A stretch of 64,000 bases of DNA from Bryobacterales bacterium F-183 (lineage in GTDB: Bacteria; Acidobacteriota; Terriglobia; Bryobacterales; Bryobacteraceae). The notes beneath the pieces are model-generated. The model saw nothing but the letters and a program-made list of their open reading frames with translations, had not been told where the DNA came from and did no database searches. This document shows positions 34,195 to 43,110 of the stretch, in pieces (the first letter of the stretch is position 1; the number at the start of each line of letters is the position of its first letter). The position numbers and the translations under genes were made by a program. The stretch is taken from the NCBI GenBank assembly GCA_016865505.2, contig AP025252.1, forward strand, positions 2,170,001-2,234,000, in the 5' to 3' direction.

Positions 34195-35580
34195 ATGCAG
34201 CCTTCGCGCCGTGAGTTTCTTGCCGCCGGTATGTTTGCCGGCGGCATGTCTGTTTTACCTGCCGCTCCCGCTTCTTCGAGGAAGCCCAATGTCGTCGTCA
34301 TCTTCCTTGACGACTCGGGATGGGGAGACTTCCGGCCATTCGGCAAGCCTGCCTATCCGACGCCTAACGTCGAACGTTTGGCTAAGGAAGGCTGCATGTA
34401 CACGAACTTCTACGTGCCGCAGGCGATATGCTCTGCGTCGCGCTCGGCGCTGTTGTCCGGTTGCTTTCCCTGCCGTACGAAAGTGTTCGGCGCGCACGGG
34501 CCTAACGCTCGGGGGCTTGACCCGAAGTTCGCCACCCTTGGCGAGGTGCTGAAGACAGCCGGGTACAAGACAGCGGTCTTTGGCAAGTGGCACATCGGAG
34601 ATCAGCCCGATACGCGACCCTGGGCTCGCGGTTTTGATGAGTCCTGCGGCTTGATGTATTCGAACGACATGTGGGAGCACCATCCCGAGAATCCCAAGTA
34701 CTGGAGTCAGCATCCACTGCAGTTTTGGGAGAACGGCAAGGTCAAGATCGATCGCGTCACGCCGAACGATCAGCCGAACCTTACCACCTGGTACACCGAG
34801 CATGCGGTGGACTTTATCAAGCGCCACAAGGATGAGCCGTTCTTTGTCTACGTGCCGCACTCGATGCCGCACGTCCCGCTGTTTGTGAGCGACAAGTTCA
34901 AGGGCAAGTCCGGCAAGGGGCTGTACGGCGACGTGATCATGGAAGTGGACTGGTCTATCGGCCAGATCATGCAGGCGCTGCGTGACAACGGTGTGGAGAA
35001 GGACACGCTGGTGCTGTTTACTTCGGACAACGGCCCTTGGTCGTCCTACGGGAACCATTCCGGCACCACGCCGTACCGCGACGCCAAAGGTACAAGCTTT
35101 GATGGCGGCACGCGTTCCGCCTGCATCGCCAAGTGCCCGGGCCATATCAAGGCGGGAACGAAGTCCAGTAAGGCTTGGTGTACGGTGGACATCCTGCCGA
35201 CGGTCGCGCATTTGGCTGGTGCCAAGCTGCCTGCAAATCCGATTGATGGCCGTAATGTGTGGGATCTCATCCGCGGCGCAAAGGGCGCGACCAATCCGCA
35301 CGAATACTATGCGTTCACCACGAACGACAAGTTTGAAGCTGTCATGACCGGGGATGGCCGCTGGAAATTGCATTTGCCGCACAACTATCGGTCCTTGATT
35401 TCTGTGGGCAATGACGGTGCCGCGGGCAAGTACGAGCAGAAGCAGATCGCGATGTCGCTGTTTGACCTGCAGAATGACCCGTACGAGAAGACCGATGTCC
35501 TGCAGAAGTATCCGGATGTCGCGGCCAAGCTACAGAAGATCGCAGACCGGCATCGAGCCGAGTTTTATTCGAGCAACTAA
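34195..35580 (+). CDS. Tat-exported sulfatase (arylsulfatase, S1 family)
   Basis: 461 residues. Tat leader 'PSRREFLAAGMFAGG'. Metal-site aspartates in 'NVVVIFLDDSGWGDF' (D39-D40). The formylglycine motif is C79-S-A-S-R83, i.e. CxAxR rather than the common CxPxR; Cys is present, so conversion by a formylglycine-generating enzyme is possible. Other marks: 'VFGKWHIGDQP', 'VYVPHSMPHVPLF', 'LFTSDNGPWSSYGNHSGT'. It removes sulfate esters from a carbohydrate or aromatic substrate outside the cytoplasm. The next gene starts 4 bases after the stop codon. Which polymer is used cannot be read from sequence. Confidence 0.92.
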   Translation: MQPSRREFLAAGMFAGGMSVLPAAPASSRKPNVVVIFLDDSGWGDFRPFGKPAYPTPNVERLAKEGCMYTNFYVPQAICSASRSALLSGCFPCRTKVFGAHGPNARGLDPKFATLGEVLKTAGYKTAVFGKWHIGDQPDTRPWARGFDESCGLMYSNDMWEHHPENPKYWSQHPLQFWENGKVKIDRVTPNDQPNLTTWYTEHAVDFIKRHKDEPFFVYVPHSMPHVPLFVSDKFKGKSGKGLYGDVIMEVDWSIGQIMQALRDNGVEKDTLVLFTSDNGPWSSYGNHSGTTPYRDAKGTSFDGGTRSACIAKCPGHIKAGTKSSKAWCTVDILPTVAHLAGAKLPANPIDGRNVWDLIRGAKGATNPHEYYAFTTNDKFEAVMTGDGRWKLHLPHNYRSLISVGNDGAAGKYEQKQIAMSLFDLQNDPYEKTDVLQKYPDVAAKLQKIADRHRAEFYSSN

Positions 35581-35584
35581 CCAA

Positions 35585-36730
35585 ATGACGAAGAAGATTT
35601 TGACCCTGCTGCTGATGGTGCCGGCAGCGATGTTGGCCCAAAGCAAAGGGCAAATAACGTCGGAGTTCCTGTTTCCGGCAGAGACGGTGCACAACCATTC
35701 CTCCTCAATCGTTGAGTTGAAGGACGGCCGCCTGATGGTGACGTGGTACCGCGGGTCCGGCGAACGTACGGCGGATGATGTCACCGTGGAAGCCAGTTTT
35801 TTGGCCAAGAACGCGATGAACTGGACGCCTCGCATCACGATTGCAGATACGCCGGGGTTTCCGGATACCAACCCGGTGCTGTGGGTGGATCCGCAACAGC
35901 GCCTGTGGTTGTTTTGGGGTTTGGTGATCGCGAATGAATGGCATACATCGTTGTTGAAGTTTCAAAGAGCCGATAAGGGCGAACTGCCGTTCAACTGGAG
36001 CGACTCGATCATTCTGAAGCCCGTCAACATTGCGGAGAAGACGAAGGCAGTATTCGGGTCCATCGACTCAGACCGTGCTCGTGGAGTGATCGCCCGGGCA
36101 GAGGACAAGTACTTTTCGCGCATGGGCTGGTTTACGCGTACGCATCCGATCGTGCTGCCCAATGGCCGTTATCTGGTGCCGCTGTATTCGGACGGTTATT
36201 CGTTCGGCCTGATGGCGCTGAGCGATGACCAGGGCAAGACATGGTACGCGAGTGAGCCGATTGTTGGATTCGGGGGCATTCAGCCCGCAGTTGTGGTTCG
36301 TAAGAGCGGGGAACTGGTGGCGTACCTGCGCGACAACGGTCCACCGCCGAAGCGTGTGCAGGTGGCGTATTCAAAGGACAACGGCATGTCGTGGACGAAC
36401 GCCGAAGATACGGAAGTGCCGAACTCGGGTACGAGTGTGGACGTCGTTGCGTTGAAGGATGGCCGCTGGCTGATGGTGAATAACGATACCGAAAAGGGCC
36501 GTAATTCGCTGGCGGTGTCGCTGTCGGAGGATGAAGGTCGCACGTGGAAGTGGATGCGGCACCTTGAGCGCGAGCCTGCCGGTGAGTATCACTATCCATC
36601 GGTGATCCAGACGCGTGATGGCTGGATTCACGTGAGCTACAGCCACTTCTCTGGCGAGCGCAATAAGATGCAGTCCATTAAGCACGCGCGTTTCAATACG
36701 GAATGGGTGATGGAGGGCGATCCTAAGTGA
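35585..36730 (+). CDS. secreted sialidase-like (BNR/Asp-box) protein
   Basis: 381 residues; ATG at 35585 opens the signal peptide MTKKILTLLLMVPAAMLAQ. Six-bladed propeller of exo-alpha-sialidase type with three Asp boxes: 'SDDQGKTW', 'SKDNGMSW' and 'SEDEGRTW'. 'HNHSSSIVELKDGRLMVTWYRGSGERTADDV' and 'YHYPSVIQTRDGWIHVSYSH' also fit this fold. In Acidobacteriota and Planctomycetota such proteins occur next to sulfatases; true sialidase activity is not certain because the arginine triad cannot be placed with confidence. It follows the sulfatase by 4 bases and overlaps the next gene (GTGA). Confidence 0.85.
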   Translation: MTKKILTLLLMVPAAMLAQSKGQITSEFLFPAETVHNHSSSIVELKDGRLMVTWYRGSGERTADDVTVEASFLAKNAMNWTPRITIADTPGFPDTNPVLWVDPQQRLWLFWGLVIANEWHTSLLKFQRADKGELPFNWSDSIILKPVNIAEKTKAVFGSIDSDRARGVIARAEDKYFSRMGWFTRTHPIVLPNGRYLVPLYSDGYSFGLMALSDDQGKTWYASEPIVGFGGIQPAVVVRKSGELVAYLRDNGPPPKRVQVAYSKDNGMSWTNAEDTEVPNSGTSVDVVALKDGRWLMVNNDTEKGRNSLAVSLSEDEGRTWKWMRHLEREPAGEYHYPSVIQTRDGWIHVSYSHFSGERNKMQSIKHARFNTEWVMEGDPK

Positions 36731-38616
36731 CTGCGGCTTTGGTTACGGCGTTGTTGCTGGCGCAGGATTTGACGCCTCGGCAGGTGCCACCTCCCGGCAT
36801 CGCGATTCCGGCGGCGGAGCGGCAGGCTTTGGAAAGTAGCCTTGCGCGATTGAATCAAGCGGTGGAGCCTATCGAGAAGCATCCGCTGATTGCCGACGTT
36901 TTGATCTTTCGCGAGGCTGTGCGCGTAGCTCTGCAATACAACGAATTCTTCAAGCCGGAAGAGTTTGCCAAAGCGAAGAGCCTTCTGCATGCAGGCATGA
37001 ATCGCGCGGAAGCATTGGCCAAGGGCGACGCCCCCTGGACCCGCGAGACTGGGCTTGTGGTGCGCGGCTACAAGTCGTCCATTGACGACAGCATACAGCC
37101 GTATGGCCTAGTCATTCCACCGTCGTGGACGCCGCAATCGCGCGGCAAATGGCGGCTCGACGCCTGGTTTCACGGCCGCAGCGAGACGCTCTCGGAACTG
37201 AACTTTCTGGACGAGCGGATGAAGCGTCCTGGCGAGTTTACGCCGCGCGACACGTTTGTCCTGCACCTGTACGGGCGGTACTGCAACGCGAACAAGTTCG
37301 CGGGCGAGATCGATCTGTTTGAGGCACTGGCCGATGTTCGCAAGCACTACGCGATTGATGAGGATCGCACGTTGGTGCGCGGCTTCAGCATGGGTGGCGC
37401 GGCAACTTGGCACATCGCGGCGCACCATGCGGGGATGTGGGCGGCTGCCGCTCCTGGCGCGGGCTTTGCCGAGACGGCCGAGTATCAAAAACTGAACCTC
37501 GCGGATTTCAGCGATTGGGAACGCAAGCTGTTTCAGTGGTACGACGCGACGACATACGCGCTGAACTTCTTCAACTTGCCGTTAGTTGCGTACTCGGGCG
37601 AGATCGACCGACAGAAGCAGGCCGCGGACATCATGGAACGTTACTTGGCCAAAGAAGGCATGCGCCTGGCGCATGTGATTGGTCCGAAGACCGAGCACAA
37701 GTACCATCCAGATTCCAAGATCGAGATCGAAAAGCGACTGGATGCGATCGCGGCGAAGGGTCGCGACCCGTATCCCGATGAGATCCGCTTCACCACGCCC
37801 ACGCTCCGCTACAACAAGATGAAGTGGCTCACCGTCGATGCGCTGGGTGAGCATTGGATTCCGGCGCGCGTGGTTGCCAAGCGTGTATCGCCCAGCGAGG
37901 TACAGATCACGACGTCCAACGTCACCGCGTTGACCTTGGACCTTGTGGTGCCGACAGTGGTGATCGATGGCACGCGCATCGCGGCTACAACGTCAGCGTT
38001 TGAGAAGGCGAATGGCACGTGGCAACAGGTGAAGGTACAGCGGCCGCCGGTAGCCCCGTTGCTGGCCAAGCGCCATGGGTTGCAAGGTCCCGTTGACGAT
38101 GCGTTCCTGTCGCGCTTTGTGTTTGTGGTGCCGTCCGGAAAGGGCAAGCATGTAGAGGTGTCCGATCGTGCAGCGGCTGAGATGGATCGTGCCAAGCGTG
38201 AATGGCGCAAGATGTTCCGCGGTGAAGTGATCGAACGTACGGATCAAACCGTGACCGATGCGGACATCGCTTCGTCCAACCTGGTGTTGTGGGGTGGACC
38301 TTCGAACAACGCGCTGATTGCGAAGTTGTTGCCGAACCTGCCACTGCAGTGGACGGAACAAAGTATCCAGATGAAGGGCCGTACCTTTGATTCGAAGACG
38401 CACATGCCCGTGCTCATCTTTCCCAATCCGCTGAATCCCGCGAAGTACGTGGTGCTGAACAGCGGCATTACATTCCGCGAGGCGGATTATCTGACCAATA
38501 GCCGCCAAATCCCGCGGTTGCCGGACTGGGCCGTGGTGGACATCACGGTGCCGGCCGATGCGAAGCGACCGGGCCGCATTGCTGCTGCCGGGTTCTTCGA
38601 CGAAAGCTGGAAATGA
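36727..38616 (+). CDS. secreted alpha/beta hydrolase, prolyl-oligopeptidase-like
   Basis: 629 residues, GTG start overlapping the previous stop by 4 bases. Short hydrophobic leader (MTAALVTALLLAQD). An N-terminal helical part (25-110) precedes 'YGLVIPPSWTPQSRGKWRLDAWFHGRSETLSELNFL' and the nucleophile Ser in 'LVRGFSMGGAATWHIAAHH'. The acid may be in 'VAYSGEIDRQKQAA' and the His in 'IGPKTEHKYHPDS'. A C-terminal beta-rich domain follows (about 370-629). This composition occurs in phospholipase/carboxylesterase-like secreted proteins near sulfatases. Within the operon it may cleave an ester of the same glycan. The stop overlaps the ModA start (ATGA). Confidence 0.82.
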   Translation: MTAALVTALLLAQDLTPRQVPPPGIAIPAAERQALESSLARLNQAVEPIEKHPLIADVLIFREAVRVALQYNEFFKPEEFAKAKSLLHAGMNRAEALAKGDAPWTRETGLVVRGYKSSIDDSIQPYGLVIPPSWTPQSRGKWRLDAWFHGRSETLSELNFLDERMKRPGEFTPRDTFVLHLYGRYCNANKFAGEIDLFEALADVRKHYAIDEDRTLVRGFSMGGAATWHIAAHHAGMWAAAAPGAGFAETAEYQKLNLADFSDWERKLFQWYDATTYALNFFNLPLVAYSGEIDRQKQAADIMERYLAKEGMRLAHVIGPKTEHKYHPDSKIEIEKRLDAIAAKGRDPYPDEIRFTTPTLRYNKMKWLTVDALGEHWIPARVVAKRVSPSEVQITTSNVTALTLDLVVPTVVIDGTRIAATTSAFEKANGTWQQVKVQRPPVAPLLAKRHGLQGPVDDAFLSRFVFVVPSGKGKHVEVSDRAAAEMDRAKREWRKMFRGEVIERTDQTVTDADIASSNLVLWGGPSNNALIAKLLPNLPLQWTEQSIQMKGRTFDSKTHMPVLIFPNPLNPAKYVVLNSGITFREADYLTNSRQIPRLPDWAVVDITVPADAKRPGRIAAAGFFDESWK

Positions 38617-39317
38617 TCGTCCTTGCTCTATGCCTGCTCACCGCGCAGCAGGAATTGCAGATCGCCGCCGCGTCAGACTTGTCGGCCGTGTCCAAGGCAT
38701 TGGCCGCGGGCTTCGAGAAAGAAGTGCCTGGGGTCCGCGTACGTTTCACCAATGCGGCCAGCGGCATTCTGGCGAAGCAGATTGAGAATGGCGCACCGTT
38801 CGATGTCTTCTTGTCTGCCAACGAGAAGTTCGTGATGGATCTCTCGAAATCGGGCCGTTTGGAAGGGTTTTCTGTGCGGCAGTACGCTGTCGGGCAATTG
38901 GGGATGTGGTCTGCCAAGGGCCAATACCAGACGCTTGAGGACCTGCTGCGTCCGGAGGTCAAGCACGTGGCGATTGCCAATCCTAAGCTTGCGCCGTACG
39001 GTGCTGCTGCGCGTGAGGCGCTGGACAAGGTCTGGCAGCGCATCGCCACAAAGATTGTCTACGGCGAGAATGTACGGCAAGCGCTGCAGTATGCCGAGAC
39101 CGGCAATGCCGATGTTGTATTGACGTCGTGGGCGCTGCTATACGCAAAGTCGCCGCCTGCCGTGCGTCTACCGGCAAACTTACATCAACCGATCCGCCAG
39201 TCCGGGGGGATCGTCAAAGGTTCTAAACAAGCCAAACTGGCGGAACGGTTTCTGGTGTTTCTCACAAAGGGGAAGGGTGCAGAGATTCTGCGTTCCAGCG
39301 GCTTCGAGACGCCTTAG
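38613..39317 (+). CDS. modA: ModA-like molybdate-type binding protein
   Basis: 234 residues, signal peptide MIVLALCLLTAQQ. ModA features: 'QIAAASDLSAVSKALAAGF', 'VRVRFTNAASGILAKQIENGAPFDVFLSAN', 'VAIANPKLAPYGAAAREAL', 'NADVVLTSWALLYA'. The Ser in 'ASDL', the Ser in 'AASG', the Ala in 'APYG' and the late Tyr match oxyanion contacts in ModA. It should bind molybdate or tungstate in the periplasm for an ABC importer, but no modB or modC is near. It is the last gene of the sulfatase operon with a 4-base overlap, so it could also bind another oxyanion such as sulfate; this is inference. Its stop overlaps the convergent hpf stop. Confidence 0.85.
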   Translation: MIVLALCLLTAQQELQIAAASDLSAVSKALAAGFEKEVPGVRVRFTNAASGILAKQIENGAPFDVFLSANEKFVMDLSKSGRLEGFSVRQYAVGQLGMWSAKGQYQTLEDLLRPEVKHVAIANPKLAPYGAAAREALDKVWQRIATKIVYGENVRQALQYAETGNADVVLTSWALLYAKSPPAVRLPANLHQPIRQSGGIVKGSKQAKLAERFLVFLTKGKGAEILRSSGFETP

Positions 39318-39679
39318 CTTGTCCCCAGCGCTGCTACGCGGCGGGACCTCTGCTTTACGCCGGTCACCGCAGGATTCTTGCGATCGAAAAACGTGGTGAG
39401 TGACCGCTGCATCTTCCTCGCAGCCTGGCCGACCGAGGACACCACATTGCCAGCCAACGCGGAGGTACTGCGCGGCGTGTCACCCGCGGGACGAGCCTCG
39501 ATGACGCAGCGCTTGTCTGGTTTGCCGCTCTTCGTATTGTCGACGTCGGAGAGATGGACCTCGACGCGAGTGAGCTTGGCTTCGAAACGTCCGAGGACGT
39601 TGTGGACGGTCTCTTCAACAATCTTGGTGAGCCTTGGGCTCACGCGGATGTTGCTATCGCTGTTGACTTGGATGTTCAT
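39314..39679 (-). CDS. HPF/RaiA-like ribosome-associated protein
   Basis: 121 residues with the RaiA/HPF core: 'MNIQVNSDSNIRVSPRLTKIVEETVHNVLGRFEAKLTRVEVHLSDVDN' and 'KRCVIEARPAGDTPRSTSALAGNVVSSVGQAARKMQRSLTTFF'. It lacks the long-form C-terminal domain. Such proteins bind the 30S subunit and stabilise idle or dimerised ribosomes. The lysine/arginine tail 'KQRSRRVAALGTS' is basic. It is the last gene of the minus-strand psd-pssA-asd-like-lptE-holA run, 50 bases after holA. Confidence 0.8.
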   Translation of the reverse strand: MNIQVNSDSNIRVSPRLTKIVEETVHNVLGRFEAKLTRVEVHLSDVDNTKSGKPDKRCVIEARPAGDTPRSTSALAGNVVSSVGQAARKMQRSLTTFFDRKNPAVTGVKQRSRRVAALGTS

Positions 39680-39729
39680 AAGATGAATCCTTGTTCACCT
39701 ATGACGCAGTCCATGGAAAGCGTGTTTCG

Positions 39730-40770
39730 CTAACTGGTCATTTCCAGGATCAAAGATTCGAAAACAGTGCGATCGTCGGGTCTGGTATCGCGCAAACCAA
39801 CGTCAGCCTTATACAAAAGCTTTACGGCCTTCTCCGCTTTGCTTTTTGAGAAGGCAGACATTGTTTGCGCCACCTGTTCCGCGCGATCGCGCCACATGCG
39901 GATGCCAAGGCCTGAGAAATGGCTGGTGATCTGCGATGAGTTACGCAGCCCTGCCTCGTGTGCGATCAGTGCGTACTTGAACTGTCCGGCGACGAAGGTC
40001 AGCGCCAGTGGAAGGTATTCGCCTTCGCGAACCAGAGAATCCAAAATATCTAACGCCCTGCCGCGGTTGCCTTGTCCCATCGCCGCAACGAGCGCGAAGA
40101 TCGTGGATGTCTTCGCATTGGCGACCAGCGCTGCCAGATCTTCGGGCGTGACCTTGCGATCGGTACCTGCGTACACGCTGAGCTTTTCGATCTCGTTCGA
40201 GATCCGCAGAATATCGCCTGCGCAAGCTTCGATCAATAAGGCGAGTTCGGCTGTACCAATCTGCAGGCCGCGTTGCTTGGCCATATCCTGTGCCATCGTA
40301 CGCGCGATGCCCGCTTCCACCTGCCGGAACTCTACTTGTGCCTTGATCGGCTTGTAGAACTTCAGTACGCGTTCGATGCGCGCCTTGTCGTCGCCTTCAA
40401 AGTCATAGCGGCGGCAGTCAAACACAAGTGTCACGCCAGGAGTTGGATTCTTGAGGTACGCGACGAGTTCGGCGGCGGCTTCCGCTCCTGCATCTTCCGT
40501 GAGGCGTTTGGGTAAGGCGAGTTCCGCAGAGCTAACGTAGATGAGCCGCGTCGACGCAAAGAGCGACATGGCGCGCGCGTCGTCCAAGACTTCTGCCAAA
40601 GTGAGTGAGTCCAGATCGAGGGGGTTCCAGCCCTCTTCGTCGTCGCCGAGTACGGCCTTGCGCAAGGCGCGGCGGCAAAGGTCACGCTGGTAGCCTTCCG
40701 GACCTACAAACAGGTACACGGGTGCGATGGTGCCCTTGGCGATGTCCTGCTGCAACTGCTGCGGCGTCAA
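39730..40770 (-). CDS. holA: DNA polymerase III subunit delta
   Basis: 346 residues, the usual length. Starts 'MTPQQLQQDIAKGTIAPVYLFVGPEGYQRDLCRRALRKAV', and shows 'SLTLAEVLDDARAMSLFASTRLIYVSSAELALPK', 'FKYALIAHEAGLR', and 'KLLYKADVGLRDTRPDDRTVFESLILEM', all normal for HolA. The subunit opens the beta clamp in the clamp-loader complex. It follows lptE by 2 bases; the lptE-holA pair is common in bacteria. Confidence 0.92.
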   Translation of the reverse strand: MTPQQLQQDIAKGTIAPVYLFVGPEGYQRDLCRRALRKAVLGDDEEGWNPLDLDSLTLAEVLDDARAMSLFASTRLIYVSSAELALPKRLTEDAGAEAAAELVAYLKNPTPGVTLVFDCRRYDFEGDDKARIERVLKFYKPIKAQVEFRQVEAGIARTMAQDMAKQRGLQIGTAELALLIEACAGDILRISNEIEKLSVYAGTDRKVTPEDLAALVANAKTSTIFALVAAMGQGNRGRALDILDSLVREGEYLPLALTFVAGQFKYALIAHEAGLRNSSQITSHFSGLGIRMWRDRAEQVAQTMSAFSKSKAEKAVKLLYKADVGLRDTRPDDRTVFESLILEMTS

Positions 40771-40772
40771 GC

Positions 40773-41288
40773 TTAGAAGCCCTCCAGGATCGCGCTCACG
40801 AGCGAGCGGGCTACCTCTCGGCTCACGCGGTCGATCGCCGGGTCGCTTTCGTCAAAGTACGCTTCCTGCTTGGTGCTGATCTCGTATCGCTGATTGAAGG
40901 TGAACGCAGGGCGCGTAAAGATCACCTTGCCGGTCTTACGATCCGTCAAGGTGGCGTTCAAGGTGACCACAAACTGCACGGCTGACGCACGTGCCGTCGC
41001 GGGATCGAAGACGATGGGGAATACCTGATAGTTCGAAATCGAGCCCGTCAGTACCGCATCGGCGTCTTCTGCGGTATCGACGATGCGGTAACGCGTGCGT
41101 GCCACGAACTCGCGCGTGATGTCCTGCGGCAGTTTGTCGGTGAGCCGGTACTTGACCGTGTTGTTCGCCCAAGCCGGCAGATAGATGGACTGTACCGTCT
41201 TGGGGACCGTGTCGGCCTTGCCTGCGACGTGATAGCCACAGGCGCTTGTTAGAAGCAACACCACAGGCAGCAGCAACAACAGCCTCAT
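40773..41288 (-). CDS. lptE: LPS assembly lipoprotein LptE
   Basis: 171 residues. Lipoprotein signal with lipobox in 'LLLTSACGYHVAG' (Cys17). The LptE marks are 'TVQSIYLPAWANNTVKYRLTDKLPQDITREFVARTRYRIV', 'ADAVLTGSISNYQVFPI' and 'TLNATLTDRKTGKVIFTRPAFTFNQRYE'. LptE plugs the LptD barrel in the outer membrane and helps place lipopolysaccharide. It begins 4 bases inside the end of the asd-like gene. Its presence supports a diderm cell with LPS. Confidence 0.9.
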   Translation of the reverse strand: MRLLLLLPVVLLLTSACGYHVAGKADTVPKTVQSIYLPAWANNTVKYRLTDKLPQDITREFVARTRYRIVDTAEDADAVLTGSISNYQVFPIVFDPATARASAVQFVVTLNATLTDRKTGKVIFTRPAFTFNQRYEISTKQEAYFDESDPAIDRVSREVARSLVSAILEGF

Positions 41289-42193
41289 AACAACTCTTTG
41301 GCGACCTCAAGTGCGTCCGACGCGGCGACGCGCAGATTGTCGAAAGTCATCCAGACCCACCAGGCACGTGGGTCGCGGCGATCCTTTCGGAACGAGCCAA
41401 CCTGGAAGCCGTCCTGCTGCGCCGCGCCTGCCGTACTCGGGGCTTCTGTTCCTCCGGTGCGCAGGTCGATGCGCGGATCCTTCTGGAACAGGGACTCGAT
41501 GGAATCGACTGCGGAAGGGAAGCGGACAAACGCCAGTACACCGTAGGCATGGAATACAGGAGTCTGGATGAGGCGGAGCGACAGGTTGGCATCCGGGCGG
41601 AGGGTGAGCAGGTCGTTATAAATGCGATCTTCTACGGCTGCGAGGGATACCGGTGCGTCCTCGCCGTACTCGGCAAGGAGGTTGAACGCTGCTTGCGCGT
41701 CGAATACATCTTTGGGTAGCGGCTGGAACGACAGCAAACTCGAAGACTGTTTCTGCAATTCTGCGACACCAGCGTGTCCGCGTTCGCTGGCCGGCTCAAA
41801 CACCGTTGCGATGACGTACTCGGCGTACTTGAGCTTTTCGAGCAGCAACGCCAAGCCCTTTGCAGCGGGGTGCAGCAGCGGCTGCATGGTGTCGTCCTTG
41901 ACGACGCCCGTGAGGTCGACAAACTGGCCTGCAGGATCCAGCCGTAATGCTTCGGCGCTCGACTCGCGCGTTCCCGCGAGGAATGTGACGTCGGCTTCAG
42001 CCAATGCTTCGGAACTGATGGGTTCCAGATAAGTGGCGTCCTCGCCGGAAGCGGTGATGGTGCCTGCGCTACCATCCGCTTCGCCGGAAAGCAGCCGTAC
42101 GGTCCACTTGAGCTTGGAATCGCGAATCAGATCCTGCAGTTCGCGTCCCAGCAGAGAGGCTCCGCCGACAATCGCCACGGTTGGGTTCTTCAA
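41285..42193 (-). CDS. aspartate-semialdehyde dehydrogenase-like protein lacking all cysteines
   Basis: 302 residues. The Rossmann start 'TVAIVGGASLLGRELQDLI' and the inner block 'VIATVFEPASERGHAGVAELQKQ' (residues 127-149) follow the ASADH/Usg fold. The catalytic Cys of ASADH (normally in an NCSTI-like motif) is absent, and the whole protein contains no Cys. It therefore cannot form the acyl-enzyme and is probably not a dehydrogenase. It sits between pssA (4-base overlap) and lptE (4-base overlap) in a phospholipid/LPS operon. A structural or regulatory role in the envelope is possible; no evidence decides it. Confidence 0.8.
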   Translation of the reverse strand: MKNPTVAIVGGASLLGRELQDLIRDSKLKWTVRLLSGEADGSAGTITASGEDATYLEPISSEALAEADVTFLAGTRESSAEALRLDPAGQFVDLTGVVKDDTMQPLLHPAAKGLALLLEKLKYAEYVIATVFEPASERGHAGVAELQKQSSSLLSFQPLPKDVFDAQAAFNLLAEYGEDAPVSLAAVEDRIYNDLLTLRPDANLSLRLIQTPVFHAYGVLAFVRFPSAVDSIESLFQKDPRIDLRTGGTEAPSTAGAAQQDGFQVGSFRKDRRDPRAWWVWMTFDNLRVAASDALEVAKELL

Positions 42194-43101
42194 GAAACGG
42201 AATATCCTTTTTCAGTAGAGTGTGCCGGCGGCGGTGGACCCGGACGTAGCTTGCGGCGGATAATGCCACCCAGCCGAATTACGATGCCGCTCGACATGTA
42301 AACCAGCGCCAGCGCCAACAGCGCAGGCTGCGAAAAATTCCAGAACACGTACAGTACGGCCGCCACCGCCACAAACGACACCGGCGACCGGGGCCGCAGT
42401 AGGTTGATCTCTTTAAAGCTCGGGTACCGCCACGTGCTGATCATCAAGAACGCCGCTACCGCCAGCAGCGCCACCCAGGCCGACATGTGGACCCACATGC
42501 GCAACGGATGTCCTTCCAGGTAGTACACGATGGCCGCGACCACGCCGGCAGCAGCGGGGATCGCCATGCCGACAAAGTACTTGCGGTCGGGGCGTCCTGG
42601 ATTGGTCGGCTTGGGATTGGTTTGTACGTTAAAGCGGGCCAGGCGCAGTGCGCCGCAGAGCAGGAACAAGAATGCGACGAAGACGCCGATGCCGGGGAGA
42701 TTCTTCTGCAACCAAGGCATCTCTTCGGGCAACTGCACCAACTGCATGCCCCAAGCGTAGGCAAGTACTGCGGGAGCCAGACCAAACGTGATGACGTCGG
42801 CGAGCGAATCCATCTCTTTGCCGAACTCGCTCACGGTGTTGGTCATGCGGGCGATGCGCCCGTCGAGTCCGTCCAAAAGGATCGCCCAGCCGATCGCTTG
42901 TGCAGCAGTGACAAAATGCTGCGCTCCGTCGTAGCCGGAGGTGAAGATCGCGGCGCCCTGTAGCGCTTCCGTGATGGCGACAAACCCCAGGTACACATTG
43001 CCTGCCGTAAACAGAGTCGGCAGCGCGTAGGCGGCACGGCGCGGACGGCGGTCCGGCGAGTTGGGGTCGATGAGTCTTTCGCGGAAGTTCAGGTTCGCCA
43101 T
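42190..43101 (-). CDS. pssA: CDP-diacylglycerol-serine O-phosphatidyltransferase
   Basis: 303 residues with about eight hydrophobic segments. The CDP-alcohol phosphotransferase signature DGxxxR-type is complete: 'LLDGLDGRIARMTNTVSEFGKEMDSLAD' region, with Asp77, Asp80, Arg85, Gly94, Asp98 and Asp102. It forms phosphatidylserine from CDP-diacylglycerol and serine at the inner membrane. psd, the enzyme that decarboxylates its product, lies immediately upstream (9-base gap), giving the full route to phosphatidylethanolamine. The N-terminal 25 residues are basic. Confidence 0.93.
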   Translation of the reverse strand: MANLNFRERLIDPNSPDRRPRRAAYALPTLFTAGNVYLGFVAITEALQGAAIFTSGYDGAQHFVTAAQAIGWAILLDGLDGRIARMTNTVSEFGKEMDSLADVITFGLAPAVLAYAWGMQLVQLPEEMPWLQKNLPGIGVFVAFLFLLCGALRLARFNVQTNPKPTNPGRPDRKYFVGMAIPAAAGVVAAIVYYLEGHPLRMWVHMSAWVALLAVAAFLMISTWRYPSFKEINLLRPRSPVSFVAVAAVLYVFWNFSQPALLALALVYMSSGIVIRLGGIIRRKLRPGPPPPAHSTEKGYSVS

Positions 43102-43110
43102 GTCACTCCT

